64,000 nt of DNA, taken from the NCBI GenBank assembly GCA_035532035.1, contig DATKRS010000035.1, positions 1 through 64,000 of the forward strand, in the 5' to 3' direction. Under the pieces are notes generated by a model. The model was not told the origin of the DNA and searched no databases. It saw nothing but the letters and a program-made list of their open reading frames with translations. The position numbers were made by a program, and so were the translations under genes. This document shows, one piece after another, positions 43,771 to 52,461 of the stretch (position 1 is its first letter; every line of letters starts with the position of its first letter). The DNA is from Candidatus Dormiibacterota bacterium (GTDB taxonomy: Bacteria; Vulcanimicrobiota; Vulcanimicrobiia; Vulcanimicrobiales; Vulcanimicrobiaceae).

Positions 43771-44568
43771 TCATTGGGCACTCTCTATGGCTTGGCGCAT
43801 TTGCACCCAGCCGCGAACATTTGCATGGAATCCGACGTCCGCTGCCGGCGTCGCAACGTGTTCGAACGGCGAGAGATGGCGATCGTGCCTCAGGCGCTCG
43901 TAGAGCTCGAGGTCTTTCTCGATCTCACGCCTGCCCGCGTGTGTCAGGTACGAGACGCGCGCGCATCGAGCGGCGGAGATTCGCTTCAGCATTTCTCGAT
44001 CCAGATCGCGCTCGTCGGTCTGCACGAGCGGCAGATGCCACTCGCCGTATCCAACCGGTGACGGCGCGCTCCCGTCCATCGCATCGCGCATGCGCATGGC
44101 GGCCTCGCGGATCTCTGGCTGCGCGCTCGGCGAACAGCGCAGCTCGAAGAAATTCTCCCACTCCGTCGCCGTCACGATCACCGTGTGCCAGAGGAACGGT
44201 TCCAAGAGACGATTGACGATCTGCTTGTGCGCCTGAAGCTGCTGGAGCTTCTGCGCCCCCTCGACCGCCGCGTCTCGTGCTTCCAGCCAAGCGCGCTTAG
44301 CTTCGTCCACTTCTTCCTCGGCAAGCCGCTCGCTCGCGGACATGCCCTTCCTGTTGCGTCCCCACTCGAGCGGCATCACCGGGTCCTTCTCGACGCGCCC
44401 GATAATTGTACTCGTCGGAATGGCGCGGCTGCTCGCGCTGTTCCGAGAGAATTGGCGGTGCGTGTTAAACTCCGCCAGGACGAAGCGAGGAAACGTCACC
44501 TCCAACGTGGTGAGCCGAATCCCCGCCTCGCTGATGCTGTCCAGTAGCACCCGCGCTGCGTACGCCAC
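43771..44568 (-). CDS. thyX: Flavin-dependent thymidylate synthase (ThyX)
   Basis: This 265-residue enzyme makes dTMP from dUMP using FAD and methylene-tetrahydrofolate. It begins at GTG 44568. The ThyX signature RHRxxSxNxxSxR appears as THRQFSRNSASSRAIP, with Thr in place of the first Arg. Other family segments are PVMPLEWGRNRKGM and HTVIVTATEWENFFELRC, and ARVSYLTH near the C-terminus, followed by LSPFEHVATP. The THR variant is known in a branch of the family. With NrdJ, it gives the window two dNTP-supply enzymes. It is transcribed from the ftsZ side, possibly continuing from it. Confidence 0.94.
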   Translation of the reverse strand: MAYAARVLLDSISEAGIRLTTLEVTFPRFVLAEFNTHRQFSRNSASSRAIPTSTIIGRVEKDPVMPLEWGRNRKGMSASERLAEEEVDEAKRAWLEARDAAVEGAQKLQQLQAHKQIVNRLLEPFLWHTVIVTATEWENFFELRCSPSAQPEIREAAMRMRDAMDGSAPSPVGYGEWHLPLVQTDERDLDREMLKRISAARCARVSYLTHAGRREIEKDLELYERLRHDRHLSPFEHVATPAADVGFHANVRGWVQMRQAIESAQ

Positions 44569-44593
44569 GAACGTCCCTTCGACTTCGCGCTAT

Positions 44594-44630
44594 TTCGACA
44601 GGCTCAGTAGCGCTGCGCTCAGGATGACAC
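44594..44630. repeat. REP-like dispersed repeat, long copy
   Basis: TTCGACAGGCTCAG is followed after nine bases by a second GCTCAG, then GATGACAC. On the minus strand it reads like the TGTCATCCTGAGC...CTGTCGAA elements seen in many genomes. A shorter relative lies behind tRNA-Ser at 20.1 kb. Confidence 0.5.
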
Positions 44631-44641
44631 TGCCGGCGTTT

Positions 44642-45715
44642 CTAGCCGCGATAGCGCAGGAACGCAGGTACTTCGATGTCGTCCATGTTGACCGGAGCGA
44701 CGGTTTCGAACTTCCCCGAATCGAACGTGAAGCCCGCGACGGAGCCGCGATACGAGCGTCCCGCGCCGAATCCGGCCGCCAGCACCGTCACGCGCACTTT
44801 GCCCTGCATGCTCTTGTCGATCGATGCGCCAAAGATGATCTGCGCGTCCGGGTCGACCGCGCGGCTGATCATCTCCGCGGCTTCGTTCACTTCGTACATC
44901 GCCATATCGGGGCCGCCCGTGATGTTGAATATCACGCCGCGCGCGCCTTCGATCGTCGTCTCTAGCAACGGCGATGCGATCGCCTTCTGCGCGGCATCGG
45001 CCGCGCGGTGCTCGCCAGAGCCTTCGCCGATGCCCATCATCGCCGAGCCTGCGTCGGTCATGATGGTCTTCACGTCGGCGAAGTCGAGATTGATCAAGCC
45101 GGGCTGCGTGATGAGATCGCTGATGCCCGCAATGCCTTGGCGCAACACGTCGTCGGCGTACGCAAACGCCTCGTTGAGCGGCGTCTTCTTCTCGATCACC
45201 TGCAGGATGCGCTCGTTCGGGATGGTGATGAGCGTGTCGACCTTCTGCTCGAGCTCACCGATGCCGTGCTCCGCCAGCTGCATACGCTTGCGGCCTTCGA
45301 AGGCAAACGGTTTGGTCACCACGGCGATCGTCAGCGCTCCCGCTTCGCGCGCGAGCTCCGCGATCACCGGCGCCGCGCCGGTTCCCGTGCCGCCGCCCAT
45401 TCCCGCGGTGATGAAGACCAAGTCAGCGTCGGAGAGCAGCATCGAGAGATCTTCGCGCGATTCTTCCGCCGCCTCGCGTCCGAGCGTCGGGTTCGCGCCC
45501 GCGCCGAGGCCGCGCGTCATCCCGCCGCCGATATGCACGGTGTTCTCGGTCAGCGAGCTTCGCAATGCCTGAACGTCCGAGTTCACCGCGTAGAATTCCA
45601 CGCCGGTAAGCCCCGCTTCGATCATGCGGTTCACGGCGTTGCAACCGCCTCCGCCTACGCCGATGACTCTGATCGTGGCCGCGTGTTCGGGTACGTAGCG
45701 CCGTCCGTCTGCCAT
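44642..45715 (-). CDS. ftsZ: Cell division GTPase FtsZ
   Basis: This 357-residue tubulin homologue forms the division ring. It starts at ATG 45715 with GGAGGACAAC directly upstream. Signatures are [15 protein letters not shown], the tubulin GTP loop [28 protein letters not shown] (T7 loop, catalytic Asp) and a short linker. It ends with the FtsA-binding tail [13 protein letters not shown]. The linker between GTPase core and tail is very short (~15 residues). It follows ftsA by 26 bases. Confidence 0.98.
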   Translation of the reverse strand: MADGRRYVPEHAATIRVIGVGGGGCNAVNRMIEAGLTGVEFYAVNSDVQALRSSLTENTVHIGGGMTRGLGAGANPTLGREAAEESREDLSMLLSDADLVFITAGMGGGTGTGAAPVIAELAREAGALTIAVVTKPFAFEGRKRMQLAEHGIGELEQKVDTLITIPNERILQVIEKKTPLNEAFAYADDVLRQGIAGISDLITQPGLINLDFADVKTIMTDAGSAMMGIGEGSGEHRAADAAQKAIASPLLETTIEGARGVIFNITGGPDMAMYEVNEAAEMISRAVDPDAQIIFGASIDKSMQGKVRVTVLAAGFGAGRSYRGSVAGFTFDSGKFETVAPVNMDDIEVPAFLRYRG

Positions 45716-45741
45716 GTTGTCCTCCGATGACGAAGAGAAGT

Positions 45742-46959
45742 TTAGTTCCACAGATCCGATGCAAACTTGCGAATACGCTGCCACGGCGATCCGCTGCGCC
45801 GCGAGGTCTCGATGAGCGAGCCGTTACCATTGGCGCCGAAGAGAATGAGCCCTATGGCCGTCGCGTACTGCGGCTGCGCGACCGTCTCCGTCAGCCCGAC
45901 GACGTGCTTGGGAACTCCGAGCCGCACCGGCAACCCGAAGACGTCTTCCGCGATCGCGTCGATGCCGGGCAAAAGCGAGCCACCGCCCGTGATGACCACT
46001 TCGCCGAGCACGAGATCGCGTGGCACGTTCTCGACGATCTTCTGCCGCGCCATGCGCAGCGTTTCGAGCACGCGCGGCACCACGATCGCACGCAGCTCCG
46101 CGGTCGAGGTCTCTTTGGTCGTGCGACCGTCCAGCGCCTGAACCGCAAACGCATCCTCGGTCGAGCCGTCGCGCACGCCTGCGCCCAAGCGGCGCTTGAT
46201 CGCCTCCGCCTGGTCGTGCGAGGTCTTCAAGCCGAGCGCAATATCGCTCGTCAGGATGTTGCCGCCGACGGGAATCGTCGCGGTGTATATCGCGCTTCCG
46301 AGCGAGTAGACCGCGATGTCCGTGGTGCCCCCGCCGATGTCCAGCAACACCGCTCCCACCTGCCGCTCCTCGGGGAGCAGCGTCGATGCAGAGCTGGCGA
46401 GCGGCTCGAAGACGACGCCCGCGGCTTCCAGACCCGCGCGATGGACGCACTTGAGCACGTTCGTGATGAAGGTCTGACCGCCGGTAACGATATGCGTGTC
46501 CACCTCGAGCCGGCCGCCCGCCATGCCGACCGGATCGTCGACGCCGTCCTGCCCGTCGACCGTGAAGTACCGGGGCAGAGCATGGATGATCTGGCGATCC
46601 GAGGTGACGTTGATGAGCTTGCTCGCGTCGACGACGCGGCGCACGTCGCTCTCGCTGACCTCGCGCGTGTCGTTTGCGGTTGCAACGACGGCGCGGTTGT
46701 TCGTGCTGCGAATGTGATCGCCGGTGATGCCGACGTAGACGTCCTGGACGGGCATGCCGGCCATGCGCTCGGCCTGCTCGGTCGCAGCCTCGATGGACCT
46801 GATCGTCTCGTCCAAGTCCACGACCACGCCCTTGCGCATCCCACGGGACGGCGCTTCGCCGATCCCGACGACCTCGAGACCGCTAGGGCCCTCGACGGCA
46901 ACGACTGCACAGGTTTTCGTCGTTCCGATATCGAGACCGCAAACGGTCTCTTGCTTCAT
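45742..46959 (-). CDS. ftsA: Cell division protein FtsA
   Basis: This ~405-residue actin homologue tethers FtsZ to the membrane. Phosphate loops are [15 protein letters not shown] and [18 protein letters not shown], and the adenosine motif is [14 protein letters not shown]. The 1C domain lies between the first two. The C-terminus ([15 protein letters not shown]) is an amphipathic membrane-targeting helix. I chose ATG 46959; ATG 46968 is in frame. It is followed by ftsZ, but ftsQ, which normally precedes it, is 2 kb away beyond two genes on the other strand. Confidence 0.96.
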   Translation of the reverse strand: MKQETVCGLDIGTTKTCAVVAVEGPSGLEVVGIGEAPSRGMRKGVVVDLDETIRSIEAATEQAERMAGMPVQDVYVGITGDHIRSTNNRAVVATANDTREVSESDVRRVVDASKLINVTSDRQIIHALPRYFTVDGQDGVDDPVGMAGGRLEVDTHIVTGGQTFITNVLKCVHRAGLEAAGVVFEPLASSASTLLPEERQVGAVLLDIGGGTTDIAVYSLGSAIYTATIPVGGNILTSDIALGLKTSHDQAEAIKRRLGAGVRDGSTEDAFAVQALDGRTTKETSTAELRAIVVPRVLETLRMARQKIVENVPRDLVLGEVVITGGGSLLPGIDAIAEDVFGLPVRLGVPKHVVGLTETVAQPQYATAIGLILFGANGNGSLIETSRRSGSPWQRIRKFASDLWN

Positions 46960-46990
46960 ACCCACCATATATTGCGGCTTGGCCCCGGAA

Positions 46991-47009
46991 CTCCTACAAT
47001 CTATAGGAG
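46991..47009. promoter_or_regulatory. Inverted repeat in the ftsA/chemoreceptor divergent region
   Basis: CTCCTA and TAGGAG pair across CAATCTA, with flanking CCGG on both sides extending the symmetry. It lies in the only intergenic region between the divergent ftsA and chemoreceptor genes. It could be an operator or a hairpin in the ftsA leader. No known box is recognised. Confidence 0.35.
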
Positions 47010-47078
47010 CCGGGAGAGAGTCTGGGCCTGGGTTGGCGGGGCTCCGGCAGACTCCTTGAGGACAACGTGTGAAAACGT

Positions 47079-48662
47079 GTGGAGAAACTGAACAAATCCG
47101 TGCATAGCCGCGTAGAGCACGGCCTCGCGATGGCCTTCGGCATCGTCGCCGTCGCGGTGCTCGTAGACATTCTCATCGGCTTGTGGGCGTACGAAAACGG
47201 CTCCGCCTTCGCCGGCGTGATGCTCGTCGCGGCACCGCTGCTGCTCCTTGCAACCGTCGCGTTTACGCTCGCGTGGCTGCGTGCGTCGATACTGCGTACG
47301 ATCGGGCGTTGCACCGAGATCTTCGCAGCGATGGGACGCGGCGACCTTGCGGCGCGAACGGGCTGGGCCGGGAGCGATCTCCTCGGCCGGCTCGGCAGCT
47401 CGATCGACGCACTCGCCGATCGTCTGAGCCGTACGATCGGGGCGATTCAGCGCGCTGCGACGATGCTGCAAGAAGCCGGCGAGCGCAGCAGCCGCCTCGC
47501 GGCCGACGTGGCGCAGCGTGCGGGTGAGGAGCACACGGTGCTCGGCGAAGCGTTCGCCTACTCAACCGAACTCGCGACCGCCGCAGGCAGCGTTGCGGAG
47601 AACTCTGAGGGCGTCGCGCGCCTCGTCACCGACATCTCAAGCTCCGTCGCACAGATGACCGCGTCCATCTCCGAGATGGATCGCAATCTCCTCAGCCTCT
47701 CGACCGTCGTCGAGCAAGCCGTTGCGAACGCGCAAGAGATGTCGGCTTCGATTGCGCACGTCGCCGCCAACACCGACAGCGTTCGCGCGGAGGCCGGCGC
47801 TACCGACGAGCGCGTACGCGGCGGGCGCAACGACGTGCTCGCGCTCACGCAGGGCATTGCGAGCATCGGCGAAACCGTCTCCGCTGTCGTCGCCGAGATG
47901 CAGAACCTCGATCGCGCTGCGCATCAGATCGGTGACATCCTCAGCATCATCGAGAACATCGCCGACCAAACGAATCTTCTCGCGCTCAACGCCGCGATCG
48001 AAGCGGCTCGCGCCGGCGAGCACGGACGCGGTTTCGCCGTCGTCGCCGACGAAGTACGCAAGCTAGCGGAAACGTCCGCCGGCTCGACGCAGCAAATCGC
48101 GTCGCTCGTCGTCGACATTCAGCGCCGGACCAAAGCCGTGCTCGATCGCGCCGGCCGCGCGGACGAGCTCGTGCAGCACAACGTCCGATCGGCCGGCAAC
48201 GTCACCGCGACGATCGAGCAGATCAGCGAGCGCGTCGCGCACGTTGCGGACCTCATCTCGGAGATCAGCATCGCAACGACGCAGCAGGCGCGCGGCTCCG
48301 AAGAGCTGGCCAAGGCGAGCGAACAGATGGGCGCGATGACGCACGAGGCCGCAGCAACGATGCGCGAGCAGTCGATCACATCGAGTCAAATCCTCTCGTC
48401 GGTCTCGGAGATCGAGCGGCGTACGGGCGACGTGGCGCACGCCGCGGCCGCGCAGCAGGCAGCGATCGACCGACTCCGGACGCGCGTTCGTCGCGCTGAG
48501 GACCTCGGCGAGCAGAACGCCCAGGCAGTCGCTGCGATGGCCTCCGGCGCTCGCGAGGTGCACGCCGGGACGGGGGAGATCAAGCGGCTCGCCGGTCAGT
48601 TCGAGACGACAAAGGCCGACGGGCCCCTAGAAGAGCAGGGGCCCTTTGCGCTATCATCTTGA
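47079..48662 (+). CDS. Methyl-accepting chemotaxis protein without a ligand-binding domain
   Basis: The 527-residue protein starts at GTG 47079. Two membrane helices (~17-37 and ~44-67) are joined by only about five outside residues (ENGSA), so there is no periplasmic sensor. A HAMP-like segment (~68-120) leads to a long signalling coiled coil. The kinase-contact hairpin tip is intact ([20 protein letters not shown], then [16 protein letters not shown]). It probably reports internal or membrane-energy states. No che genes are nearby. The last ~15 codons run through a terminator-like hairpin. Confidence 0.94.
   Translation: MEKLNKSVHSRVEHGLAMAFGIVAVAVLVDILIGLWAYENGSAFAGVMLVAAPLLLLATVAFTLAWLRASILRTIGRCTEIFAAMGRGDLAARTGWAGSDLLGRLGSSIDALADRLSRTIGAIQRAATMLQEAGERSSRLAADVAQRAGEEHTVLGEAFAYSTELATAAGSVAENSEGVARLVTDISSSVAQMTASISEMDRNLLSLSTVVEQAVANAQEMSASIAHVAANTDSVRAEAGATDERVRGGRNDVLALTQGIASIGETVSAVVAEMQNLDRAAHQIGDILSIIENIADQTNLLALNAAIEAARAGEHGRGFAVVADEVRKLAETSAGSTQQIASLVVDIQRRTKAVLDRAGRADELVQHNVRSAGNVTATIEQISERVAHVADLISEISIATTQQARGSEELAKASEQMGAMTHEAAATMREQSITSSQILSSVSEIERRTGDVAHAAAAQQAAIDRLRTRVRRAEDLGEQNAQAVAAMASGAREVHAGTGEIKRLAGQFETTKADGPLEEQGPFALSS
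48621..48644 (+). terminator. Terminator-like hairpin inside the chemoreceptor 3' end
   Basis: GGGCCCCT pairs perfectly with AGGGGCCC across an eight-base loop and is followed by TTT. The chemoreceptor reading frame continues through it for six more codons before TGA at 48660. The short T-run makes termination likely only in part. Confidence 0.5.
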
Positions 48663-48666
48663 GATT

Positions 48667-49002
48667 ATGCGACTCGTTGCTATCGTAATTGCCTGGGCGC
48701 TCGCCCTTCCCGTGGCCGCAGCGGCATCTCAGACCGCGACGGCCGGCCGCACCCTCAACGCGACAACCCAGATCCCGGATACGACCTATAGAGTCATCGT
48801 CAGCCAAGTTCAGGATGCAACCCACATCCTTGTCAGGTTCCAGGACGGCGATCAGGCCGTGCTCGCCGCAGGACGGCCGACGATGACCTTTGCGGCCGTG
48901 CACCCCGGCGACACGCTCATGCTCTCTACGGAGAAGGGCGCGGTCCTTGTCTTCAAGGACTACGGCGTCCAGTCGGAGCCAGCGCCGACCTCGCGGCCCT
49001 AG
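48667..49002 (+). CDS. Small exported protein of unknown function
   Basis: The 111-residue protein starts at ATG 48667. The N-terminus MRLVAIVIAWALALPVAAAA is a signal peptide with cleavage near AAA-SQ. The mature part (~90 residues) is beta-rich: TTYRVIVSQVQDATHILVRF, DQAVLAAGRP, GDTLMLSTEKGAVLVFKDYG. It has a single-domain, OB- or SH3-like strand rhythm. No family is recognised. It begins four bases after the chemoreceptor stop, and its 3' end overlaps that of the convergent ftsQ by 50 bases. Confidence 0.68.
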   Translation: MRLVAIVIAWALALPVAAAASQTATAGRTLNATTQIPDTTYRVIVSQVQDATHILVRFQDGDQAVLAAGRPTMTFAAVHPGDTLMLSTEKGAVLVFKDYGVQSEPAPTSRP

Positions 49003-49747
49003 GCCGCGCGCTGCCGCGCTCCGTCACCACCGGCGTGGTGGGGGAGCGCAGGTCGAGCGTTCCGACGAAGCGCCCCAACAAGGCGAAACGCGTGAGAATC
49101 GGCTCGACCAGCGCAACGGCGCCGGCAACGTTCGTTTCGTCGCCAAGCAGGACGCGAACGCCTCCAGGTAGCAGCGCGTCGACGTCCCCTCGATCGTCCA
49201 ACAGACGTTGAACGCTCACGCCGTGCGCGCGCAGCGAGAGCAACGCCGTGCGCAGCGCTAGGGCGGAAGGCGCGCGCACGAACTTCCCCGCGCGCAAATC
49301 CACACCCGGTGCGACGACCAATACCGGGAGCGCGGCGTCGCTCGCGCCCGTCTCTAACACCCGCAACGATAGATCCACCGTCGCCATCTCACCGCCGCTC
49401 TGCACGATCGCAAGGGGGCGGCGCTCCGTCACGACGATCGTGACGTCAGCCGGCGGCAAACGGTGGACGCGCGCCGTAAGCACGTACGGGATCGTCTCGA
49501 TCCGGCGCGCGACCGCTGCCGTGTTCTGGAGCCAGACGTTACCGTGCGGCTCGATGCGCGCTCGCGCGAGGATCTCCTGCGCCGGCACGACGCTGTTACC
49601 GATCACGCGCACGTGCTTCGCTCGGAAACCGGGCCAGCTCATCAAGAAATATCCCGCGGCGACCGCAACGAGCAACGCCGCCGTTCCGACGAACCAGAAG
49701 GGCCGCAATCGCGCAGCCGGCGCGCGGCGCCGCCTTCTCCCGCTCAT
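48953..49747 (-). CDS. ftsQ: Cell division protein FtsQ/DivIB
   Basis: This 264-residue bitopic protein has a basic cytoplasmic start (RRRRR), one membrane helix (FVGTAALLVAVAAGYFL, ~21-38) and a POTRA domain (FRAKHVRVIGNSVVPAQEIL through IPYVLTARVHRLPPADVTI). The FtsQ beta domain follows, starting VTERRPLAIVQSGGE. FtsQ links FtsK with FtsL/FtsB in the divisome. It is the last gene of the dnaE-his operon, overlapping the HAD gene by ATGA. The C-terminal tail is Arg/Ser-rich and overlaps the convergent small exported gene. Confidence 0.92.
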   Translation of the reverse strand: MSGRRRRRAPAARLRPFWFVGTAALLVAVAAGYFLMSWPGFRAKHVRVIGNSVVPAQEILARARIEPHGNVWLQNTAAVARRIETIPYVLTARVHRLPPADVTIVVTERRPLAIVQSGGEMATVDLSLRVLETGASDAALPVLVVAPGVDLRAGKFVRAPSALALRTALLSLRAHGVSVQRLLDDRGDVDALLPGGVRVLLGDETNVAGAVALVEPILTRFALLGRFVGTLDLRSPTTPVVTERGSARPRAARSALAPTGRRSP

Positions 49748-50541
49748 GCCGGTACGTAGCGCGCGAGCGCCTCTGCCACGCCATCGTGCTCGACGTCGCC
49801 CACGACAGCATCCGCAAGCGCCTTTACCGCGTCCGGGGCGCTGCCCATGGCAACGGCCACGCCTGCAACGCGCAAGAGCGGCTCGTCGTTCCAGGAATCT
49901 CCCACGGCCAGTACTTCGTCCATCGCAACGCCCAGCCTCGCGCAGACGAACTCGAGCGCTTCGCCCTTGTCGATGTTCGGATTGAGGATCTCGATGAACT
50001 CCGGGTAACTGCGCGTAACGTATGCGCGCTTGCCCAGGCGAACCTGTACCTGCGCCACATACCGGCTCGCGACGTCGGCATCCGCAACGATCACCGCCTT
50101 GGTTGCATCGCTCGTCGCGAACGCTTCGCGCAGCGACGGTACCACGATCGGCTCCACGCGCGAGAGCCGCGCGTAGAGATCCGAGAAGCGATTGCGCTCT
50201 TCGCTGTAGTAGTTGTCGTTCCGGTACAGCTGCACGTGCAGCCCTTCCGCTTGCGCTATCGCCACGACGTCGAGCGCCACCTCGTTGCTCAACGGCATGT
50301 CGAAGAGCACCTCGTCGCCCTGCGGATCGACGATCGCCGCCCCCTGATAACAGACGATCGGTGCGTCCAGGTCGAGTTCTCGTGCATAGGGGAGGGCCGC
50401 ACGGTACATGCGCCCCGTGACGAGACATCCCACGACGCCGCGCGATCGCACGCGAGCGATCTCCGCTCGCACCCGCGGGCGCAGGACAAGGTCGCGCCCG
50501 ACGAGCGTTCCGTCCAGGTCCAGAGCGACGAGGCGAATCAT
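49744..50541 (-). CDS. Cof-type HAD hydrolase
   Basis: This 265-residue phosphatase has HAD motif I LVALDLDGTLVGRD, motif II CLVTGRM, motif III Lys within NPNIDKGEALE and motif IV AVGDSWNDEPLL. The large C2B-type cap lies between motifs II and III, typical of the Cof/YbiV family that dephosphorylates sugar phosphates and flavin precursors. It overlaps hisD upstream and ftsQ downstream by ATGA. A histidinol-phosphatase role is conceivable since it follows hisD, but Cof enzymes are not known for that step. Confidence 0.93.
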   Translation of the reverse strand: MIRLVALDLDGTLVGRDLVLRPRVRAEIARVRSRGVVGCLVTGRMYRAALPYARELDLDAPIVCYQGAAIVDPQGDEVLFDMPLSNEVALDVVAIAQAEGLHVQLYRNDNYYSEERNRFSDLYARLSRVEPIVVPSLREAFATSDATKAVIVADADVASRYVAQVQVRLGKRAYVTRSYPEFIEILNPNIDKGEALEFVCARLGVAMDEVLAVGDSWNDEPLLRVAGVAVAMGSAPDAVKALADAVVGDVEHDGVAEALARYVPA

Positions 50542-51839
50542 TCCGGCTCCCGCTGCGCCCGCTCGCGGACGCCTTTCGCGTGCTGTGCAAGGCCTTCGTA
50601 CTCTGCAAGCGTCGCGATCGCCGGAGCGTCTTGACGAATGCGGCGATCGCCGTTGCGCACGACGGAGAAGGTGCGCGTAAAATCGGCGAGTGAGAGTCCC
50701 GACGCAAAGCGCGCGCTTCCCGACGTGGGCAGGACGTGGTTCGTTCCCGCAAGATAGTCGCCGCATGCGACAGGCGTTTGCGCGCCGACGAAGACCGCGC
50801 CCACATGACGTACGCGCGCAAGCACCGGCTCGGGTTCGCGCATCTGTAGGGCGAGGTGCTCGGGCGCGAAGCGCTCGATCGTCGCACACAACTCGTCGAA
50901 GTGCGCTGCGTGAATGAGACGGCAGCGCGACGCTAGCACCCGCGCGACGATCTCGGCGCGCGGCATGCCTGCGACATCGTATCGCTCGAGCACGCCGGCG
51001 ACGGATTCGAGGATCTCGCGCGACTCCGAGAGCGCTGCGACGCGGGCAAGAGGATCGTGCTCCGCTTGCGCGAGCAGTTCCCCGGCGATCTCTTTTGGCT
51101 GGGCGTAAGCGTCGGCGACGACCAGCACTTCCGACGGGCCGGCGGAGCCGTCGATGCCGCAGACGCCGGCCACTTGACGCTTTGCCTCCGTCACCCAAAC
51201 GTTGCCCGGACCGACGATCTTGTCGACCGGCGCGATCGAATCGGTTCCGTAGGCGACCGCAGCGATCGCATGCGCGCCGCCCACGGCGTATAACTCGTCG
51301 GCTTCGCACAGCGCGCAAGCGTAGAGAATCCCCGCGTCCACGCGGCCGTTGCCTTGGGGCGGCGTCAGCACGACGACGCGCGAGACCCCAGCGAGCTTCG
51401 CCGGTACGACCGTCATGACGGCGGTCGACGGCAGCGGGGCCGACCCTCCGGGCACGTAGGCCGCTACGGCATCGAGCGGGCGCGTAACAAACGCGTAGCG
51501 CGTCCCGTCGGACTCCTCGTACGCGATGTCCTTGCGGCGCTGTCGCTCGTGAAATCGTGCCACCCGCTCCTTCGCGATTGCAAGCGCATTGGCGACCTCC
51601 GGCGCGACGAGCGAGCGCGCTTGGCCCTGCATCGGGATCGGGACGCGCAGCGCGCGCAGGTCGAACGCCGGATCGTCCCATCGCCGCGCGTAGTCGAGTA
51701 GCGCCGCATCTCCTCGCTCGCGCACGTCGGCGACGATGGAGCTGACGGCGGCCGAGATCTCCGGCGACGGCTCCCAGCCGGCTTTGAAGAAGGGGCGGAG
51801 CGCGGGGTCCGACGCCTCGACGATGGCGAGTCTAGTCAC
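50538..51839 (-). CDS. hisD: Histidinol dehydrogenase
   Basis: This 433-residue enzyme carries out the last two oxidations of histidine synthesis, from L-histidinol to L-histidine, using NAD and zinc. It starts at GTG 51839. Signatures: AAYVPGGSAPLPSTAVMTVVP, GGAHAIAAVAYGTDSI, the family core VDKIVGPGNVWVTEAKRQV, IDGSAGPSEVLVVAD, and zinc-site residues in LLAQAEHDP and LAGTNHVLPTSGSARF. It overlaps hisG by eight bases and the HAD gene by four. Confidence 0.98.
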   Translation of the reverse strand: MTRLAIVEASDPALRPFFKAGWEPSPEISAAVSSIVADVRERGDAALLDYARRWDDPAFDLRALRVPIPMQGQARSLVAPEVANALAIAKERVARFHERQRRKDIAYEESDGTRYAFVTRPLDAVAAYVPGGSAPLPSTAVMTVVPAKLAGVSRVVVLTPPQGNGRVDAGILYACALCEADELYAVGGAHAIAAVAYGTDSIAPVDKIVGPGNVWVTEAKRQVAGVCGIDGSAGPSEVLVVADAYAQPKEIAGELLAQAEHDPLARVAALSESREILESVAGVLERYDVAGMPRAEIVARVLASRCRLIHAAHFDELCATIERFAPEHLALQMREPEPVLARVRHVGAVFVGAQTPVACGDYLAGTNHVLPTSGSARFASGLSLADFTRTFSVVRNGDRRIRQDAPAIATLAEYEGLAQHAKGVRERAQREPE

Positions 51840-52461
51840 GCTGCAAGCGCTCGAGTAAGTTGATGATCGCTGCGTATTTCGCGCGAAAGCGCACGGGATT
51901 CACGACGAAGCGCGCCGAGGAGCGGCCGACTTCGTCGACGACGACCATGTCGTGCTCCTGCAGCGTCCTTCCGGTCGCGACGAGATCGACGATCACATCC
52001 GCAAGACCGACGAGAGGCGCGAGCTCAACCGATCCGTGCAGCGCGATGATCTCGCAAGCGACGTCGCGCTCCGCAAAATATGCCTGCGCCGAACGCTTGA
52101 ACTTCGTCGCGACCCGCAGGAACGTCGGGTAGCGCGCGCCTTCGTGGTAGCCGTCGCTGCGCCGCGCGGCGACGACGAGCCGGCATTCGCCGAATCGCAA
52201 ATCCGCAAGCTCGCTGACCGAGCGATCCGTCTCCCAGAGCGTGTCCTTACCGACGACGCCGCAGTCCGCTGCGCCGAACTCCACATACGCCGGAACGTCA
52301 CTCGAGCGAAGGACGAGCAGCTCGGTGCGGTCGTCGCCGGCCATGACCTGCAGCCTGCGCCCGACATTTGCCGGCACGTCGATGCCCGCCCTTGCCAGGC
52401 GCCGTCTCGTCTCTTCGTAGAGCGCGCCCTTGGGAAGCGCGATGACGAGGCGCTCGCTCAC
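51832..52461 (-). CDS. hisG: ATP phosphoribosyltransferase, short form
   Basis: This 209-residue short-form catalytic subunit performs the first step of histidine synthesis (ATP + PRPP). It starts at GTG 52461. Motifs: ALPKGALYEETRRRLARAG, ADCGVVGKDTLWE, and the PRPP-binding loop DVIVDLVATGRTLQEHD. It lacks the C-terminal regulatory ACT-like domain of long HisG and therefore needs HisZ, encoded directly upstream and overlapping by GTGA. Confidence 0.97.
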   Translation of the reverse strand: MSERLVIALPKGALYEETRRRLARAGIDVPANVGRRLQVMAGDDRTELLVLRSSDVPAYVEFGAADCGVVGKDTLWETDRSVSELADLRFGECRLVVAARRSDGYHEGARYPTFLRVATKFKRSAQAYFAERDVACEIIALHGSVELAPLVGLADVIVDLVATGRTLQEHDMVVVDEVGRSSARFVVNPVRFRAKYAAIINLLERLQRD

